Below, piece after piece: positions 1 through 8,695 of a stretch of DNA of 64,000 nt (the first letter of the stretch is position 1; every line of letters starts with the position of its first letter). Under the pieces are notes generated by a model. That model did no database searches. It was given only the letters and a program-made list of their open reading frames with translations, and was not told where the DNA came from. This stretch comes from Cyclobacterium plantarum. GTDB taxonomy: Bacteria > Bacteroidota > Bacteroidia > Cytophagales > Cyclobacteriaceae. Made by a program: the position numbers and the translations under genes. The stretch spans positions 372,001-436,000 of the forward strand of contig NZ_JAANYN010000004.1 in NCBI RefSeq assembly GCF_011290685.1. The letters run 5' to 3'.

Positions 1-266
1 TTCCGGCTATCCCATCCTGCTTCTTGCATTACGGTCAGCAGGTAATCTCCCACTGCATTATTTTCCGGGCTGCCTGCAATGTGTGGATGTTTGGTGATGG
101 TTTGCAAGTGTTTTTTAAAGCTTGAAAAATCTACTGTTTCCAAAAAGAGCTCTTCTAATGCCTCTTGTTTTTCGGATTCTTCCCTGGAAAACCCGTCTAA
201 TTTGTTTTGACAAAAACCAAAGCCAGCCAGGAGCAAAAAGGTACAAGCCAGGAAATACTTTTTCAT
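1..266 (-). CDS. M28-family peptidase, N-terminal part (cut by window edge)
   Basis: The reading frame starts with ATG at 266 and runs off the left edge, so only about 88 residues are visible. It opens with a signal peptide (MKKYFLACTFLLLAGFGF, then C-Q-N), so export is expected. Residues around 60-70 read ITKHPHIAGSPENN, the typical N-terminal signature of M28 zinc peptidases of the glutamate carboxypeptidase II type. The metal-binding part lies outside the window. It is the last visible gene of a minus-strand run and starts 12 bases after the NlpC/P60 stop codon, so co-transcription is likely. The substrate cannot be told. Confidence 0.75.
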   Translation of the reverse strand, partial: MKKYFLACTFLLLAGFGFCQNKLDGFSREESEKQEALEELFLETVDFSSFKKHLQTITKHPHIAGSPENNAVGDYLLTVMQEAGWDSR

Positions 267-278
267 TATTGTTTGATT

Positions 279-1439
279 TTATTGTAGGACTTGATCGACG
301 GAAAGGATGTGTTCGCTGGGTTTATTGCGAATCCTCTTGGTTCGAAGGTAGCGGTTTAATTCATAGGCATCATAATTTTCATCATCGGGATCAAAACTGC
401 TGATCCTCACCCGCCCTCTGGAATGAATAAATTGATTGTCTCCAATCCACATGCCCACATGTACCACTCTTTCTTTACTTTCTGCTGTGGCCGGGACACC
501 AAAAAACAGCAAGTCACCCACCTCCAGGTTTTCCCAGTTTTTGTCCGAATCCACCAACTCCCCTTCATTTATTTGTTGGGATGCGTCTCTGGGTATCACC
601 ATGCCATTCAGGAAATAGATGGTTTTGGTAAAGCCGCTACAATCCATGCCCTTGGGGGATGTTCCTCCCCAGAGATAGGGTGACCCCATCATTAACCGGG
701 CTGTCTGGATCAGGGATTGATCATCTGTACTGCGGCTGTTTTTCCACCTTTCATAGGGGACCGCCTTTTCCAGGGAAATGAATCCTCTACGGTTGTCTGG
801 CAAGGCTACACTATAGCCAGTCTGAGAAATTTCGATCAACTCCAGCACATTACCTGCAGTAATATCGCTGACGATGTCCGAAGTGCTTTCGTCTGCATAG
901 ATATTCGCAATCATTTCGGTAACGACTACTTTATCTTTTTCCATCCATAGGTTCAGCGATTCCTGATTTAGCCTGACAATGGCAGCAGCATCTACCCAGG
1001 AAAGGTAACCGTCTGGCGTTTGTACAAGGTACCAACTCCCGGAGGCTTTTAATACATTCAATGGAGTGCCCATAAGAGCCTGCGTGGCCAATTCTGCTGA
1101 ATGCCTGGGCTCGCTCCGAATATTGGCTACCGAATTGGTTACCAATGCCATGTTTAAATCTCCCAGCGCAGGATCCGGTAAAAGCTTTACACTATCTGTA
1201 TAAGAAATACCCTCTGTGTTCAATTTCTCCAATAATTCCTGATGGGCTTCTTTAACGTTGGTTTCTCCGATCAAAACGCCATCTTTCCAGCTAACGTCGA
1301 AAAGAGCAACTCTTTTATCCGGAGCGTAGTTGCTTTGTATGTCCTCCAGCATCTCCCTGGCAAGGGTTTCTTCCCCGTTATTTTTACAAGCTGTAATCCA
1401 AAATAAAAGTAGTATGCAGAAATAGAATGTTTGTTTCAT
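279..1439 (-). CDS. SH3-domain NlpC/P60 lipoprotein (cell-wall peptidase)
   Basis: 386 residues from ATG at 1439; an upstream TTG at 1448 would add only three residues. The N-terminus is a lipoprotein signal (FWITAC, lipidated Cys about residue 18). Two SH3-like segments follow (about 100-160 and 180-230; for example NSVANIRSEP and WYLVQTPDGYLSWVD). The C-terminal NlpC/P60 domain starts near 245 with GSPYLWGGTSPKGMDCSGF, placing the nucleophile at Cys267, and the catalytic His lies in VVHVGMWIG. The family cleaves gamma-D-Glu-diaminopimelate bonds in peptidoglycan peptides, so a periplasmic cell-wall or muropeptide role is likely. It sits in a minus-strand operon with amidohydrolases and a peptidase, compatible with peptide scavenging. 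Confidence 0.88.
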   Translation of the reverse strand: MKQTFYFCILLLFWITACKNNGEETLAREMLEDIQSNYAPDKRVALFDVSWKDGVLIGETNVKEAHQELLEKLNTEGISYTDSVKLLPDPALGDLNMALVTNSVANIRSEPRHSAELATQALMGTPLNVLKASGSWYLVQTPDGYLSWVDAAAIVRLNQESLNLWMEKDKVVVTEMIANIYADESTSDIVSDITAGNVLELIEISQTGYSVALPDNRRGFISLEKAVPYERWKNSRSTDDQSLIQTARLMMGSPYLWGGTSPKGMDCSGFTKTIYFLNGMVIPRDASQQINEGELVDSDKNWENLEVGDLLFFGVPATAESKERVVHVGMWIGDNQFIHSRGRVRISSFDPDDENYDAYELNRYLRTKRIRNKPSEHILSVDQVLQ

Positions 1440-1501
1440 GAATAACAATTAAATTTTCACCCTAATGTATGAAGAAAGTACTAATTCAGGAAAATTAGGC
1501 T

Positions 1502-2800
1502 TTATTCTGCAGGTTTCATTTCTCTATCCAGAAATTCCTGATATAACCGGATATGTCGGTTGGTCATTGGTATGCGGTATCCATTGATAAAAACCTGTTC
1601 CACCTGGGTTTTAGGCTCGAAGGGATCTCCATCAGCTATGAACAAGGTGGCATTTTTACCTACTTCAAGGGATCCCAGCCTATCGTCTACTTTGAATATT
1701 TCAGCAGCATTTATGGTAATGGACTTGAGCGCGGCTTCCACTCCCAGTCCATATGCTGCCGCAAAGCCGGCATGGAAAGGAAGGTTCCGGACATTTTCCG
1801 TATCCTGTGTTCTTAAAGCCAGCTTGACGCCTGCTTTGTGCAGTGCGGCTGCATTGGTGTAGGCCACATCATACTTGTCAGAAGCCCTGGTGGGTAGGGT
1901 AAGTACCGGACCTGTAATCACCGGAATTTTAGACGCTGCCAGTTTTTCTGCCACTTTCCAACCTTCTGCTACCCCTGTCAAAACCACCTCCAGGTTCTTC
2001 TCTTTCACCCATTCGAGTGCAGCAATGATGTCTTTAGCGGCATTGACCTCAATGAACAGCGGTAATTCCTTTTTCAGTACCCTGGAAAGTTGTTCCATTT
2101 CGGGATAGTAATTCAGTTGCCCGCCTTTTTCCTTGATGGAAAGGTAGTTGGCTGCTTTTTTCCAAATCTCATCAATTTCATCACGTTTTTTTTGAGCTTC
2201 TTTTTGAATGGTCTCTTCCGATCTGCTATCATAATCCCCGGATTTGGCGGCAGAAGGAAAATTCATGATCACGGCCCTAAAACCGGCATCCATTTGATCC
2301 GGGGTATAGCCATTAAGCTGAATCAGGGCAGCCGTTCCGGGAAAGTACCCGCCTCTCGGCTGGGTCAATACCGTAGTAACGCCACTGACCCGGGTAACGG
2401 GTATGGCTACTGCATTGGGATTGACTGCCGTGAGGGCCTGCATTTGAGGCGTCAGTTTGCCCAATTCCATAAAATCCTGTGTTTCCGGAAGGGAGTTGAC
2501 CTCTACCAGTCCCAGGCTGGTACCGCTATCAATAAAACCGGGATAGACAGATTTACCACTACAGTCAACAAGGGTATAATTTTGAGGAGCTAAGTTTTGA
2601 CCGATGGCAGCTATCTTTCCATCTTTAATCAACAAGTCTGTATCCTCCAAAATGCCTTGTGTAACGGTAACTACCCTGGCATTTTGCAATAGAAAGTCTG
2701 CTTTATACGGTTTGACCACTTCCCCATCAATCTGGGCAAAAAGATCAGCTTTGAAAAGGCAGATAATAAATAATAAAGAAAATATGATTTTTTTCATCAT
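1502..2800 (-). CDS. Amidohydrolase-like secreted protein without metal ligands
   Basis: 432 residues with a clear signal peptide ending at LFAQ. The fold signature is that of the imidazolonepropionase-like amidohydrolases: an N-terminal beta-sandwich segment, KSVYPGFIDSGTSLG where the metal-binding HxH should be, and a C-terminal GSLEVGKNATLFIADGDP that closes the sandwich. The HxH is replaced by SGT, and the later His positions are also gone (VNAAKD, LTGVAEG), so it is probably not a metal hydrolase. It lies 19 bases downstream of the canonical paralogue, suggesting a partner or scaffold role. That role is inference; the family assignment is solid. Confidence 0.8.
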   Translation of the reverse strand: MMKKIIFSLLFIICLFKADLFAQIDGEVVKPYKADFLLQNARVVTVTQGILEDTDLLIKDGKIAAIGQNLAPQNYTLVDCSGKSVYPGFIDSGTSLGLVEVNSLPETQDFMELGKLTPQMQALTAVNPNAVAIPVTRVSGVTTVLTQPRGGYFPGTAALIQLNGYTPDQMDAGFRAVIMNFPSAAKSGDYDSRSEETIQKEAQKKRDEIDEIWKKAANYLSIKEKGGQLNYYPEMEQLSRVLKKELPLFIEVNAAKDIIAALEWVKEKNLEVVLTGVAEGWKVAEKLAASKIPVITGPVLTLPTRASDKYDVAYTNAAALHKAGVKLALRTQDTENVRNLPFHAGFAAAYGLGVEAALKSITINAAEIFKVDDRLGSLEVGKNATLFIADGDPFEPKTQVEQVFINGYRIPMTNRHIRLYQEFLDREMKPAE

Positions 2801-2819
2801 CGGTCAATAGAATGATTGC

Positions 2820-4208
2820 TTAGTGACTGTGGCCGAAAAGATTTCTGCCAAATCCTGTAAAATAGAAATCCACATCCCGCATACAGTTGTGGTGTTCTGT
2901 ATGGAGAAAAATGGGTTCCAGAGTTTCTTCCGGGTTTACCTTTATTCGCTGGTCTGAGGCATCTTTTTCCCTGTCGAAGTATTTGACACCATCTACCCAG
3001 GTCATTTGCGGTATGGCATATATGGACAAGGGATGCATGTCAAACAGGACCAGATCTGCTTGCTTGCCCTCTTCTATGGAACCTACCAGCTTGTCGATAC
3101 CCAGTTGTTTGGCCGGGTTGATGGTAATCAAAGCCAGGGCTTCATCATCTGTGAGTCCTCCATACCTTTGGGTTTTCGCTGCCTCATGATAGAGATGGCG
3201 GATCAGTTCATCAGAATCGGAATTGATGGAAGTGACCACTCCGTTTTTGGTAAGAATGGCTGCATTGTAAGCGGTAGAATAATAAACTTCGAATTTATAA
3301 GCCCACCAATCTGCAAAAACGGACGCACCCATGGTATATTTGGCCAACTCAGGAGCCACTTTGAATCCTTCATTCACATGAGAAAATACAATCTTGTCAA
3401 TTCCATATTCCTGACAAACCTTGATCAGCATGTAAATTTCGTCGGCCCGGTAGGAATGGCAATGGATGATGATTTCACCTTCCAGAATATCCACCAGGGT
3501 TTCTAATCTTGAATTGTAAACAGGAGGAATTTGTTGTTTTTCTTTCCCCTTATCAGAAGCGTTCCAGTCTTCCCAGTCGGCTTTATACTGTAAAGCTTCT
3601 TCAAACCCATTTCTAATCACAGCCTCCACGCCCATTCTGGACCGGGGTTGCAGATTTTTACCTCTCCCATGTACCCGGATAGGATTTTCCCCAAGGGCAA
3701 ACTTGATGGTTCTGGGGGCCTCTTTCATGATCAATTGGTCAGGATCCCTCGTACCATAGCGGTGCTTCAGGGTGATGTTTTGCCCCCCAATGGCATTGGC
3801 AGATCCATGCATGGCATGGGAAACGGTGGTGCCTCCTGCAAGTGCCCTGTAAATTCCCACATCAAAAGGATCGATCACATCTTCCATTTTAACTTCGGCT
3901 GTAATTGGGCTGCTGGCTTCATTGATGACCTCCAATGCAAGATGGGAATGGGCATCAATAATCCCCGGCATCAGGAATTGGCCGCTGGCATCTATTACAG
4001 GCACACCTTTGGGTTCTTTAAGGCCCGAGCCGATTTTGCTGATGATACCATTTTCCACAAGTACATCGGTATGCTCCAAAAGACCATTGGTGATTGTGAT
4101 AACATGTGCGTTTTTAATAAACACATTTCCTTTGCTGATCTCCTGAGCCTGGCTAACCACAATAAACCAGAAGGTACTGATAACGGATAGTATTAGCTTT
4201 GTTTGCAT
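2820..4208 (-). CDS. Secreted amidohydrolase (metal-dependent, imidazolonepropionase-like)
   Basis: 462 residues with a signal peptide ending near VSQAQ. This is the only member of the three-gene set with intact metal sites: PGIIDAHSHL (His87, His89), IIHCHSYRADE, IVFSHVNEG and the late Asp in SINSDSDEL. The C-terminal GSIEEGKQADLVLFDMHPL is the usual amidohydrolase end. The likely reaction is hydrolysis of an amide or cyclic amide (dipeptide, hydantoin or lactam) in the periplasm; the substrate is unknown. Its ATG overlaps the stop of the upstream paralogue by one base, indicating translational coupling. Confidence 0.85.
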   Translation of the reverse strand: MQTKLILSVISTFWFIVVSQAQEISKGNVFIKNAHVITITNGLLEHTDVLVENGIISKIGSGLKEPKGVPVIDASGQFLMPGIIDAHSHLALEVINEASSPITAEVKMEDVIDPFDVGIYRALAGGTTVSHAMHGSANAIGGQNITLKHRYGTRDPDQLIMKEAPRTIKFALGENPIRVHGRGKNLQPRSRMGVEAVIRNGFEEALQYKADWEDWNASDKGKEKQQIPPVYNSRLETLVDILEGEIIIHCHSYRADEIYMLIKVCQEYGIDKIVFSHVNEGFKVAPELAKYTMGASVFADWWAYKFEVYYSTAYNAAILTKNGVVTSINSDSDELIRHLYHEAAKTQRYGGLTDDEALALITINPAKQLGIDKLVGSIEEGKQADLVLFDMHPLSIYAIPQMTWVDGVKYFDREKDASDQRIKVNPEETLEPIFLHTEHHNCMRDVDFYFTGFGRNLFGHSH

Positions 4209-5872
4209 TATTTTATTTCCGGTTTTTCCAGTTTTTTAGCCTTTACTTGATAATTTCCATATCCTTTAATTTCCATGTTTCCTGAAAATTTCTCTCCAGT
4301 CACTTCTCCCGAAACCTTTACCTCCAATGCGTTTTCTCCTACTTCGACGGAAAAGGTAAATGCAAGGGATTTCTCAGTAATTACTGCATTTTTAATGGGG
4401 GAGGTTTTGACACCCTCAGTCTGGGGATCATCATAGGAAACGGTCCCAGACCAGTTATTGTCTTCCTTAGTAAATTTCCATTTTCCTTTGGATTTCCTAC
4501 CCTCCGTTTCCGCTTCATATTCCCATACACTAGCTCCATCCTTTATTTTTTGTGCTTTCTCTGAATAATCAAAGAGATAGCCATCACTGATCACCATGAC
4601 AACCTTGGCTTCCTCAGAGAAAAGGGTATCCGACATCAGTACCATATTGGCCATTTTTCCTTCCGAAAGGGTCCCTGCGATAGCTGAAATTTGTAAAATT
4701 TCTGCGGGATTCACGGTCAAAGCCGCCAGTGCGCCTTCTTCGGATAAGCCGTTTGCTATCATGAGCCTGATATTTTTTATGAAGTCTGTCCTGGAAAGGT
4801 GCTTGGTGGTAAAGCCAAAAGGAATTCCTGCTTTTTCATATTCCCCTGCCAGCGATAGCGATTTAAGATAAGCATTTTTTGTGCGCTCCATCCTTTTTTC
4901 AAAATCGGGACCTTTTTCTCCTTCTGTCGGATCAGAGAATTTATCATCTGGCAAATCCAGGGTGAGCACGGCACTTGTCTTTTTTTCTTTGAGGATGGGA
5001 AGCAGGGCATCACCTTCATTGATGCCTGTGATTATCAAGTCGAAATTGTTTTCTTCCTGCATTTTTAATGCCCTTCTGATATCCAATTCGCTTGAGCTTT
5101 CAATAAGTACCGGGATTTCTCTATTGATGACAGGGATCAGGGCATCCAGTACCGGGTTACTTTCCCTGCGTCTGAGGGATGATTGCTCGCTGTACATCTC
5201 GCCATGTGTTTCATAAAGCCTGGCATTTTGCAATAAATCTCTCCATTTTGCCATTACCCCTAAATCTGTATTGGGATAAACACCGCCCACCGTACTGAAT
5301 TTAAAATAAAGGGATTGGTTATCGGAAAGGATATTGTTTCGGCTTTCATGGCCATAAATAACCAATGCAGAATTGCCCGGAAGCATTCCTTTTCCTTTGG
5401 GTAGTTTTTGGGCGATGGTAAAGCCCAGTTTTCGCCACTCCTGATCGTGAGGGTTTTTTTCCTGGTAATGGTCAACAGCTGAAAAATGAGGGTGGATGCC
5501 AGCAATTTCGGGCAATGGCTCGGAGGGATCAAAATCATCCGGTTTTTCCGGGATCGTGGGTTCCACCATACCGGTTTTGTTGGCCACATCGATAAATCCC
5601 GGGTACACCAACAATGAATCTCCTTTGATTTCCTGTGCTTCTGCGGGAATATCGATATTTTTTCCCAGTGCTTTGATTATTCCATTTTCAAATAATAGCT
5701 GTTGCCCGGTCAATATTTTTCCGGGAGAAGGGATTAAAGTGGTGTTTGAAATATAGTACGTTCCTGTAATCCTTCTATCGCCATTTCGGTCACTTTGCCC
5801 AAACAACAAAGCCGGGAACAAAAAACACAAATAAATAAAAGAAATTGAACTTAATAGGTTGTTGGCTCTCAT
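4208..5872 (-). CDS. Amidohydrolase-like secreted protein with C-terminal beta domain
   Basis: 554 residues if ATG at 5872 is used; a TTG at 5893 is the longer alternative, but the ATG places the signal peptide (ending ALLFGQ) right at the start. The amidohydrolase frame is recognisable (YPGFIDVANKTGM, GTLSEGKMANMVLMSD), yet HxH is replaced by VANK and the other ligand positions (ESSSELD, ITGINEG) lack His, so catalysis is doubtful. About 110 extra C-terminal residues (from GKWKFTKEDN) look like a small beta-sandwich domain absent from the two neighbours. It is the first gene of the minus-strand operon. Confidence 0.78.
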   Translation of the reverse strand: MRANNLLSSISFIYLCFLFPALLFGQSDRNGDRRITGTYYISNTTLIPSPGKILTGQQLLFENGIIKALGKNIDIPAEAQEIKGDSLLVYPGFIDVANKTGMVEPTIPEKPDDFDPSEPLPEIAGIHPHFSAVDHYQEKNPHDQEWRKLGFTIAQKLPKGKGMLPGNSALVIYGHESRNNILSDNQSLYFKFSTVGGVYPNTDLGVMAKWRDLLQNARLYETHGEMYSEQSSLRRRESNPVLDALIPVINREIPVLIESSSELDIRRALKMQEENNFDLIITGINEGDALLPILKEKKTSAVLTLDLPDDKFSDPTEGEKGPDFEKRMERTKNAYLKSLSLAGEYEKAGIPFGFTTKHLSRTDFIKNIRLMIANGLSEEGALAALTVNPAEILQISAIAGTLSEGKMANMVLMSDTLFSEEAKVVMVISDGYLFDYSEKAQKIKDGASVWEYEAETEGRKSKGKWKFTKEDNNWSGTVSYDDPQTEGVKTSPIKNAVITEKSLAFTFSVEVGENALEVKVSGEVTGEKFSGNMEIKGYGNYQVKAKKLEKPEIK

Positions 5873-6050
5873 TTCTGGAATTTTTCTATCCAATCAAAAA
5901 TCAAAATAAAGGATAAAGAATGGAAAAAATAAATTTATTTTTTAAATGTCTGGAATCAATACAGGAATGGTTAACGTTTCTCCGTCCATTTTTTTGAGTA
6001 TGATTTTTTCCTTTTTTGAAATAAAAATGATTTTATGACTTTGATTTTAG

Positions 6051-6058
6051 TAACTTTG
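6051..6058 (+). promoter_or_regulatory. Candidate Bacteroidota -7 promoter element
   Basis: TAACTTTG matches the Bacteroidota -7 consensus TAnnTTTG and lies about 75 bases before the methyltransferase ATG in the divergent spacer 5873-6131. No good TTTG -33 element is present at the usual distance, so this is only a candidate. Confidence 0.35.
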
Positions 6059-6131
6059 AAATTTATAATCTATGCGGATTTACAGAAAATTCCGCTTTGA
6101 GTATCAAAAGATAGTTTAATCCAGTTAACCA

Positions 6132-6677
6132 ATGAATAAAAGTTCGCTTTTTAAAGAGTTGTTTGTAAATATAAAAACTACCGGTGCAGTAACCTTTAGT
6201 TCCAGGTCTTTGGTAAATAAAATGTTGTCTTTTGCAGACTTTAAAGGAGCAAAAGTAATTGTAGAACTCGGAGGCGGAGATGGCAGTATTACCAAGGGAA
6301 TCATTGACCGCATGGATAAGGATGCCATATTGTATGTATTTGAAATCAGTGAACATTTTTGTCGCAACCTGGACAGAAGATATGGCTCTAAAAATGTTAA
6401 AATCATCTGTGATTCGGCAGAAAATATGGACAAGCATTTGAATGGGGATCTTGTTGACCTGTTTTTGTCCTCATTGCCTTTTAGTCTTATCCCAAAGGAA
6501 TCCAGGACCGCCATTTACGAAAAAAGCAGTGTGATGCTGAAGCCCAGTGGTTTTTTTATTCAAATCTGCTATTCCTATTTGCTAAGGTTTCAATTTGCTT
6601 CCTATTTTAGCAATATAAAAACAGCCTTTACACTAAAAAACTTTCCCCCGGCCTTTATCATAATTTGTAATTCCTGA
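6132..6677 (+). CDS. SAM-dependent methyltransferase (phospholipid N-methyltransferase / RsmA-KsgA-like fold)
   Basis: 181 residues. SAM-binding motif I is VIVELGGGDGSITKGI near residue 45, followed by an acidic motif II (YVFEISEHFCRNL) and VKIICDSAENM. The opening (FVNIKTTGAVTFSSRSLVNKM) matches the short PmtA/COG3963-type methyltransferases that act on phospholipid or similar small substrates. It resembles KsgA but lacks the C-terminal rRNA-binding domain. There is no signal peptide, so it is cytosolic or membrane-peripheral. It stands upstream of the radical SAM gene with a 37-base gap; the substrate is undetermined. Confidence 0.75.
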   Translation: MNKSSLFKELFVNIKTTGAVTFSSRSLVNKMLSFADFKGAKVIVELGGGDGSITKGIIDRMDKDAILYVFEISEHFCRNLDRRYGSKNVKIICDSAENMDKHLNGDLVDLFLSSLPFSLIPKESRTAIYEKSSVMLKPSGFFIQICYSYLLRFQFASYFSNIKTAFTLKNFPPAFIIICNS

Positions 6678-6714
6678 GGCCTAAAATTCGTTCATTTTTT
6701 CTAAATTGCTCTCA

Positions 6715-7773
6715 ATGAAAGGAGCAGATTTTAAGGGTAGGGGAACCGGCAGACAACCGGCCAATATTTATCAAAAGTCCAAACTGGTGTTGGATCATGT
6801 GGAAGGAATAGATATTCCCGAATATGAAGAAAACCCTTCAACCCAATTTTTTCCCGTTAGCAGCAAAACGGCACTGAGTTTCAATGACAGCCCTGACCTG
6901 CCTTTGAATTATAGTGTAAATCCCTATCAGGGCTGTGAGCATGGCTGTATCTACTGCTATGCCCGAAACAGTCACCAGTACTGGGGTTTTGATGCCGGTT
7001 TGGGTTTTGAAAGCAACATATTGGTGAAAAAAGACATTGTCAGTCAATTGAAGCGGGAATTCGAGCAAAAGGGCTATGAACCACATCCCATTATGCTTTC
7101 AGGTAATACGGATTGCTATCAGCCTGCTGAAAGAAAATTTAAATTGACAAGACAAATACTGGAATTGTGCCTGGCCTTTCGGCACCCGGTTAGTGTCATC
7201 ACAAAGAATAGCCTGATTGATAGGGATATTGACATCCTTAAGGAGCTTGCTTCGCACAAGCTTGTACATGTTTATTTTTCCATAAACCATTTGGACCCGG
7301 GCCTGAAGCTATTATTGGAGCCACGTACGGCTACAGCCAGGCTCAAATTAAAACTGATCCAAAAATTTTCAGCTGAAAACATACCCTGTGGCATCATGGT
7401 TGCACCGATCATTCCGGGTATCAACAGTGAAGATGTGACTAAAATCATCGAAGCTGCTGGCAAAGCCGGAGCAAAAAAGGCTGGATATACTGTTGTCCGG
7501 CTTAATGGACAGATCAAGGATTTATTTGAGGGTTGGTTGGAAACGCATTTTCCGGATAGAAAAGACAAAGTGATGCACCAAATTGAACAGCTACATGGGG
7601 GAAAGGCAAATGATTCCGCTTGGGGAAGAAGGATAAAGGGCGAAGGGCCATTGTCCCAAACCATTGCTGGTCTTTTCAAGCTTGCAGTGCACAAATATAT
7701 TGATCCAAATGGTCGGATGCCGGAATATGACATGAGTCATTTTAAAGGCAATGGCCAAATGAAACTCTTTTGA
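6715..7773 (+). CDS. PA0069-family radical SAM protein
   Basis: 352 residues from ATG at 6715 (a TTG at 6706 would add three). The 4Fe-4S cluster motif CEHGCIYCYAR (CxxxCxxC) follows NYSVNPYQG, the signature of the SplB-related PA0069/COG1533 family. Downstream motifs ISGNTD-like MLSGNTDCYQP and ITKNSLIDRDIDIL are also typical. The protein generates a 5'-deoxyadenosyl radical; the family's substrate is not established. The next gene starts one base after its stop, so the two are probably co-transcribed. Confidence 0.9.
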   Translation: MKGADFKGRGTGRQPANIYQKSKLVLDHVEGIDIPEYEENPSTQFFPVSSKTALSFNDSPDLPLNYSVNPYQGCEHGCIYCYARNSHQYWGFDAGLGFESNILVKKDIVSQLKREFEQKGYEPHPIMLSGNTDCYQPAERKFKLTRQILELCLAFRHPVSVITKNSLIDRDIDILKELASHKLVHVYFSINHLDPGLKLLLEPRTATARLKLKLIQKFSAENIPCGIMVAPIIPGINSEDVTKIIEAAGKAGAKKAGYTVVRLNGQIKDLFEGWLETHFPDRKDKVMHQIEQLHGGKANDSAWGRRIKGEGPLSQTIAGLFKLAVHKYIDPNGRMPEYDMSHFKGNGQMKLF

Positions 7774-7774
7774 T

Positions 7775-8026
7775 ATGGATTATTTAAAACAGGGTATACT
7801 GGTTTTGGCAACGATGGAAATGGCCAAAAGGAGAAGGGGCAGTTCCTTCTGCCCCTCAGATGTGGTCCGCTGGCTTTATCCCAATGATTGGCGACATTTT
7901 ATGGAGGAAGAGATGGAAGCGGCCATTTGGCTTTTTAATCAGAATTTACTTGAAATTCGTCAGGATGGTAATTTGATCGATCAAAACTATTTGCCTGAAG
8001 CGCCTGTTAGGCTAAACATAAAATAA
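7775..8026 (+). CDS. DUF3253 domain protein
   Basis: 83 residues, basic, with a winged-helix-like pattern. SSFCPSDVVRWLYPNDWRHFMEEEMEAA corresponds to the DUF3253 core (here residues about 23-50), and the end APVRLNI is also characteristic. The biochemical role of the family is unknown. It starts one base after the radical SAM stop and is followed 10 bases later by msrA, so it belongs to the same short operon. Confidence 0.72.
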   Translation: MDYLKQGILVLATMEMAKRRRGSSFCPSDVVRWLYPNDWRHFMEEEMEAAIWLFNQNLLEIRQDGNLIDQNYLPEAPVRLNIK

Positions 8027-8036
8027 TATATAATTT

Positions 8037-8606
8037 ATGCAGGAATTACCTAAAACCACTATTAAAATACCAGAAAAGAAAGCTGTGGCCACTTTTGGAA
8101 CAGGCTGTTTCTGGTGCACAGAGGCTGTATTTCAAAAATTGAAAGGTGTTGATGTAGTTCAGTCCGGATTTTCGGGAGGGCACATTGAAAACCCTTCTTA
8201 TAAGGATGTTGTAACGGGTACCACCGGTCATGCCGAAGTGGTGCATTTGATTTTTGATCCGGGGCAGATTGGTTTTTCTGATTTACTGGAAGTTTTTTGG
8301 TCAAGCCATGATCCCACAACGCTGAACAGGCAGGGTGCTGATGTGGGGCCTCAATACAGGTCAGCCATATTCTACCACTCCCCTGAGCAAGAGCAGGAGG
8401 CCACCCAAATGAAAGCTGCCATGGAGAAAGAAAAAGTTTTTGACGGTCGTATCGTGACCGAAATTACTCCATTTTCCAACTTTTATCCGGCAGAAGATTA
8501 CCATACCAATTATTTTGAATTGAACGGAAGCCAGCCCTATTGTCAGTTTGTGATCCGACCTAAGGTGGAAAAGTTTAAGAAGAAATTCAGCGAAAAATTG
8601 AAGTAA
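8037..8606 (+). CDS. msrA: Peptide methionine sulfoxide reductase MsrA
   Basis: 189 residues. The catalytic motif GTGCFWCTEAVF (nucleophile Cys in GCFWC) sits near residue 24, followed by GFSGG, GTTGHAEVV, DPTTLNRQGADVGPQYRS and FYPAEDYHTNYF, all hallmarks of MsrA. It reduces methionine-S-sulfoxide in proteins using thioredoxin. There is no signal peptide, so it is cytosolic, and no fused MsrB. A terminator hairpin overlaps its stop codon. Confidence 0.97.
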   Translation: MQELPKTTIKIPEKKAVATFGTGCFWCTEAVFQKLKGVDVVQSGFSGGHIENPSYKDVVTGTTGHAEVVHLIFDPGQIGFSDLLEVFWSSHDPTTLNRQGADVGPQYRSAIFYHSPEQEQEATQMKAAMEKEKVFDGRIVTEITPFSNFYPAEDYHTNYFELNGSQPYCQFVIRPKVEKFKKKFSEKLK

Positions 8607-8627
8607 AAAACCTGCTTCAATTTTTTT
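8593..8627 (+). terminator. Rho-independent-type terminator after msrA
   Basis: An 11-bp perfect stem (AAAAATTGAAG at 8593-8603, CTTCAATTTTT at 8615-8625) with an 11-base loop is followed by more T. The left arm lies inside the last codons of msrA and the stop codon is in the loop. The stem is AT-rich, so strength is uncertain. Confidence 0.7.
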
Positions 8628-8663
8628 AATTTAAATTTTTCTACTCAACAGAATTATATTTTG

Positions 8664-8671
8664 TAATTTTG
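8664..8671 (+). promoter_or_regulatory. Candidate -7 promoter element
   Basis: TAATTTTG matches TAnnTTTG and lies 24 bases before the ATG of the 557-residue protein, just after the msrA terminator. No clear -33 TTTG is seen at the expected distance. Confidence 0.35.
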
Positions 8672-8695
8672 TCAAATTTTTAATAACGCAAAAAC

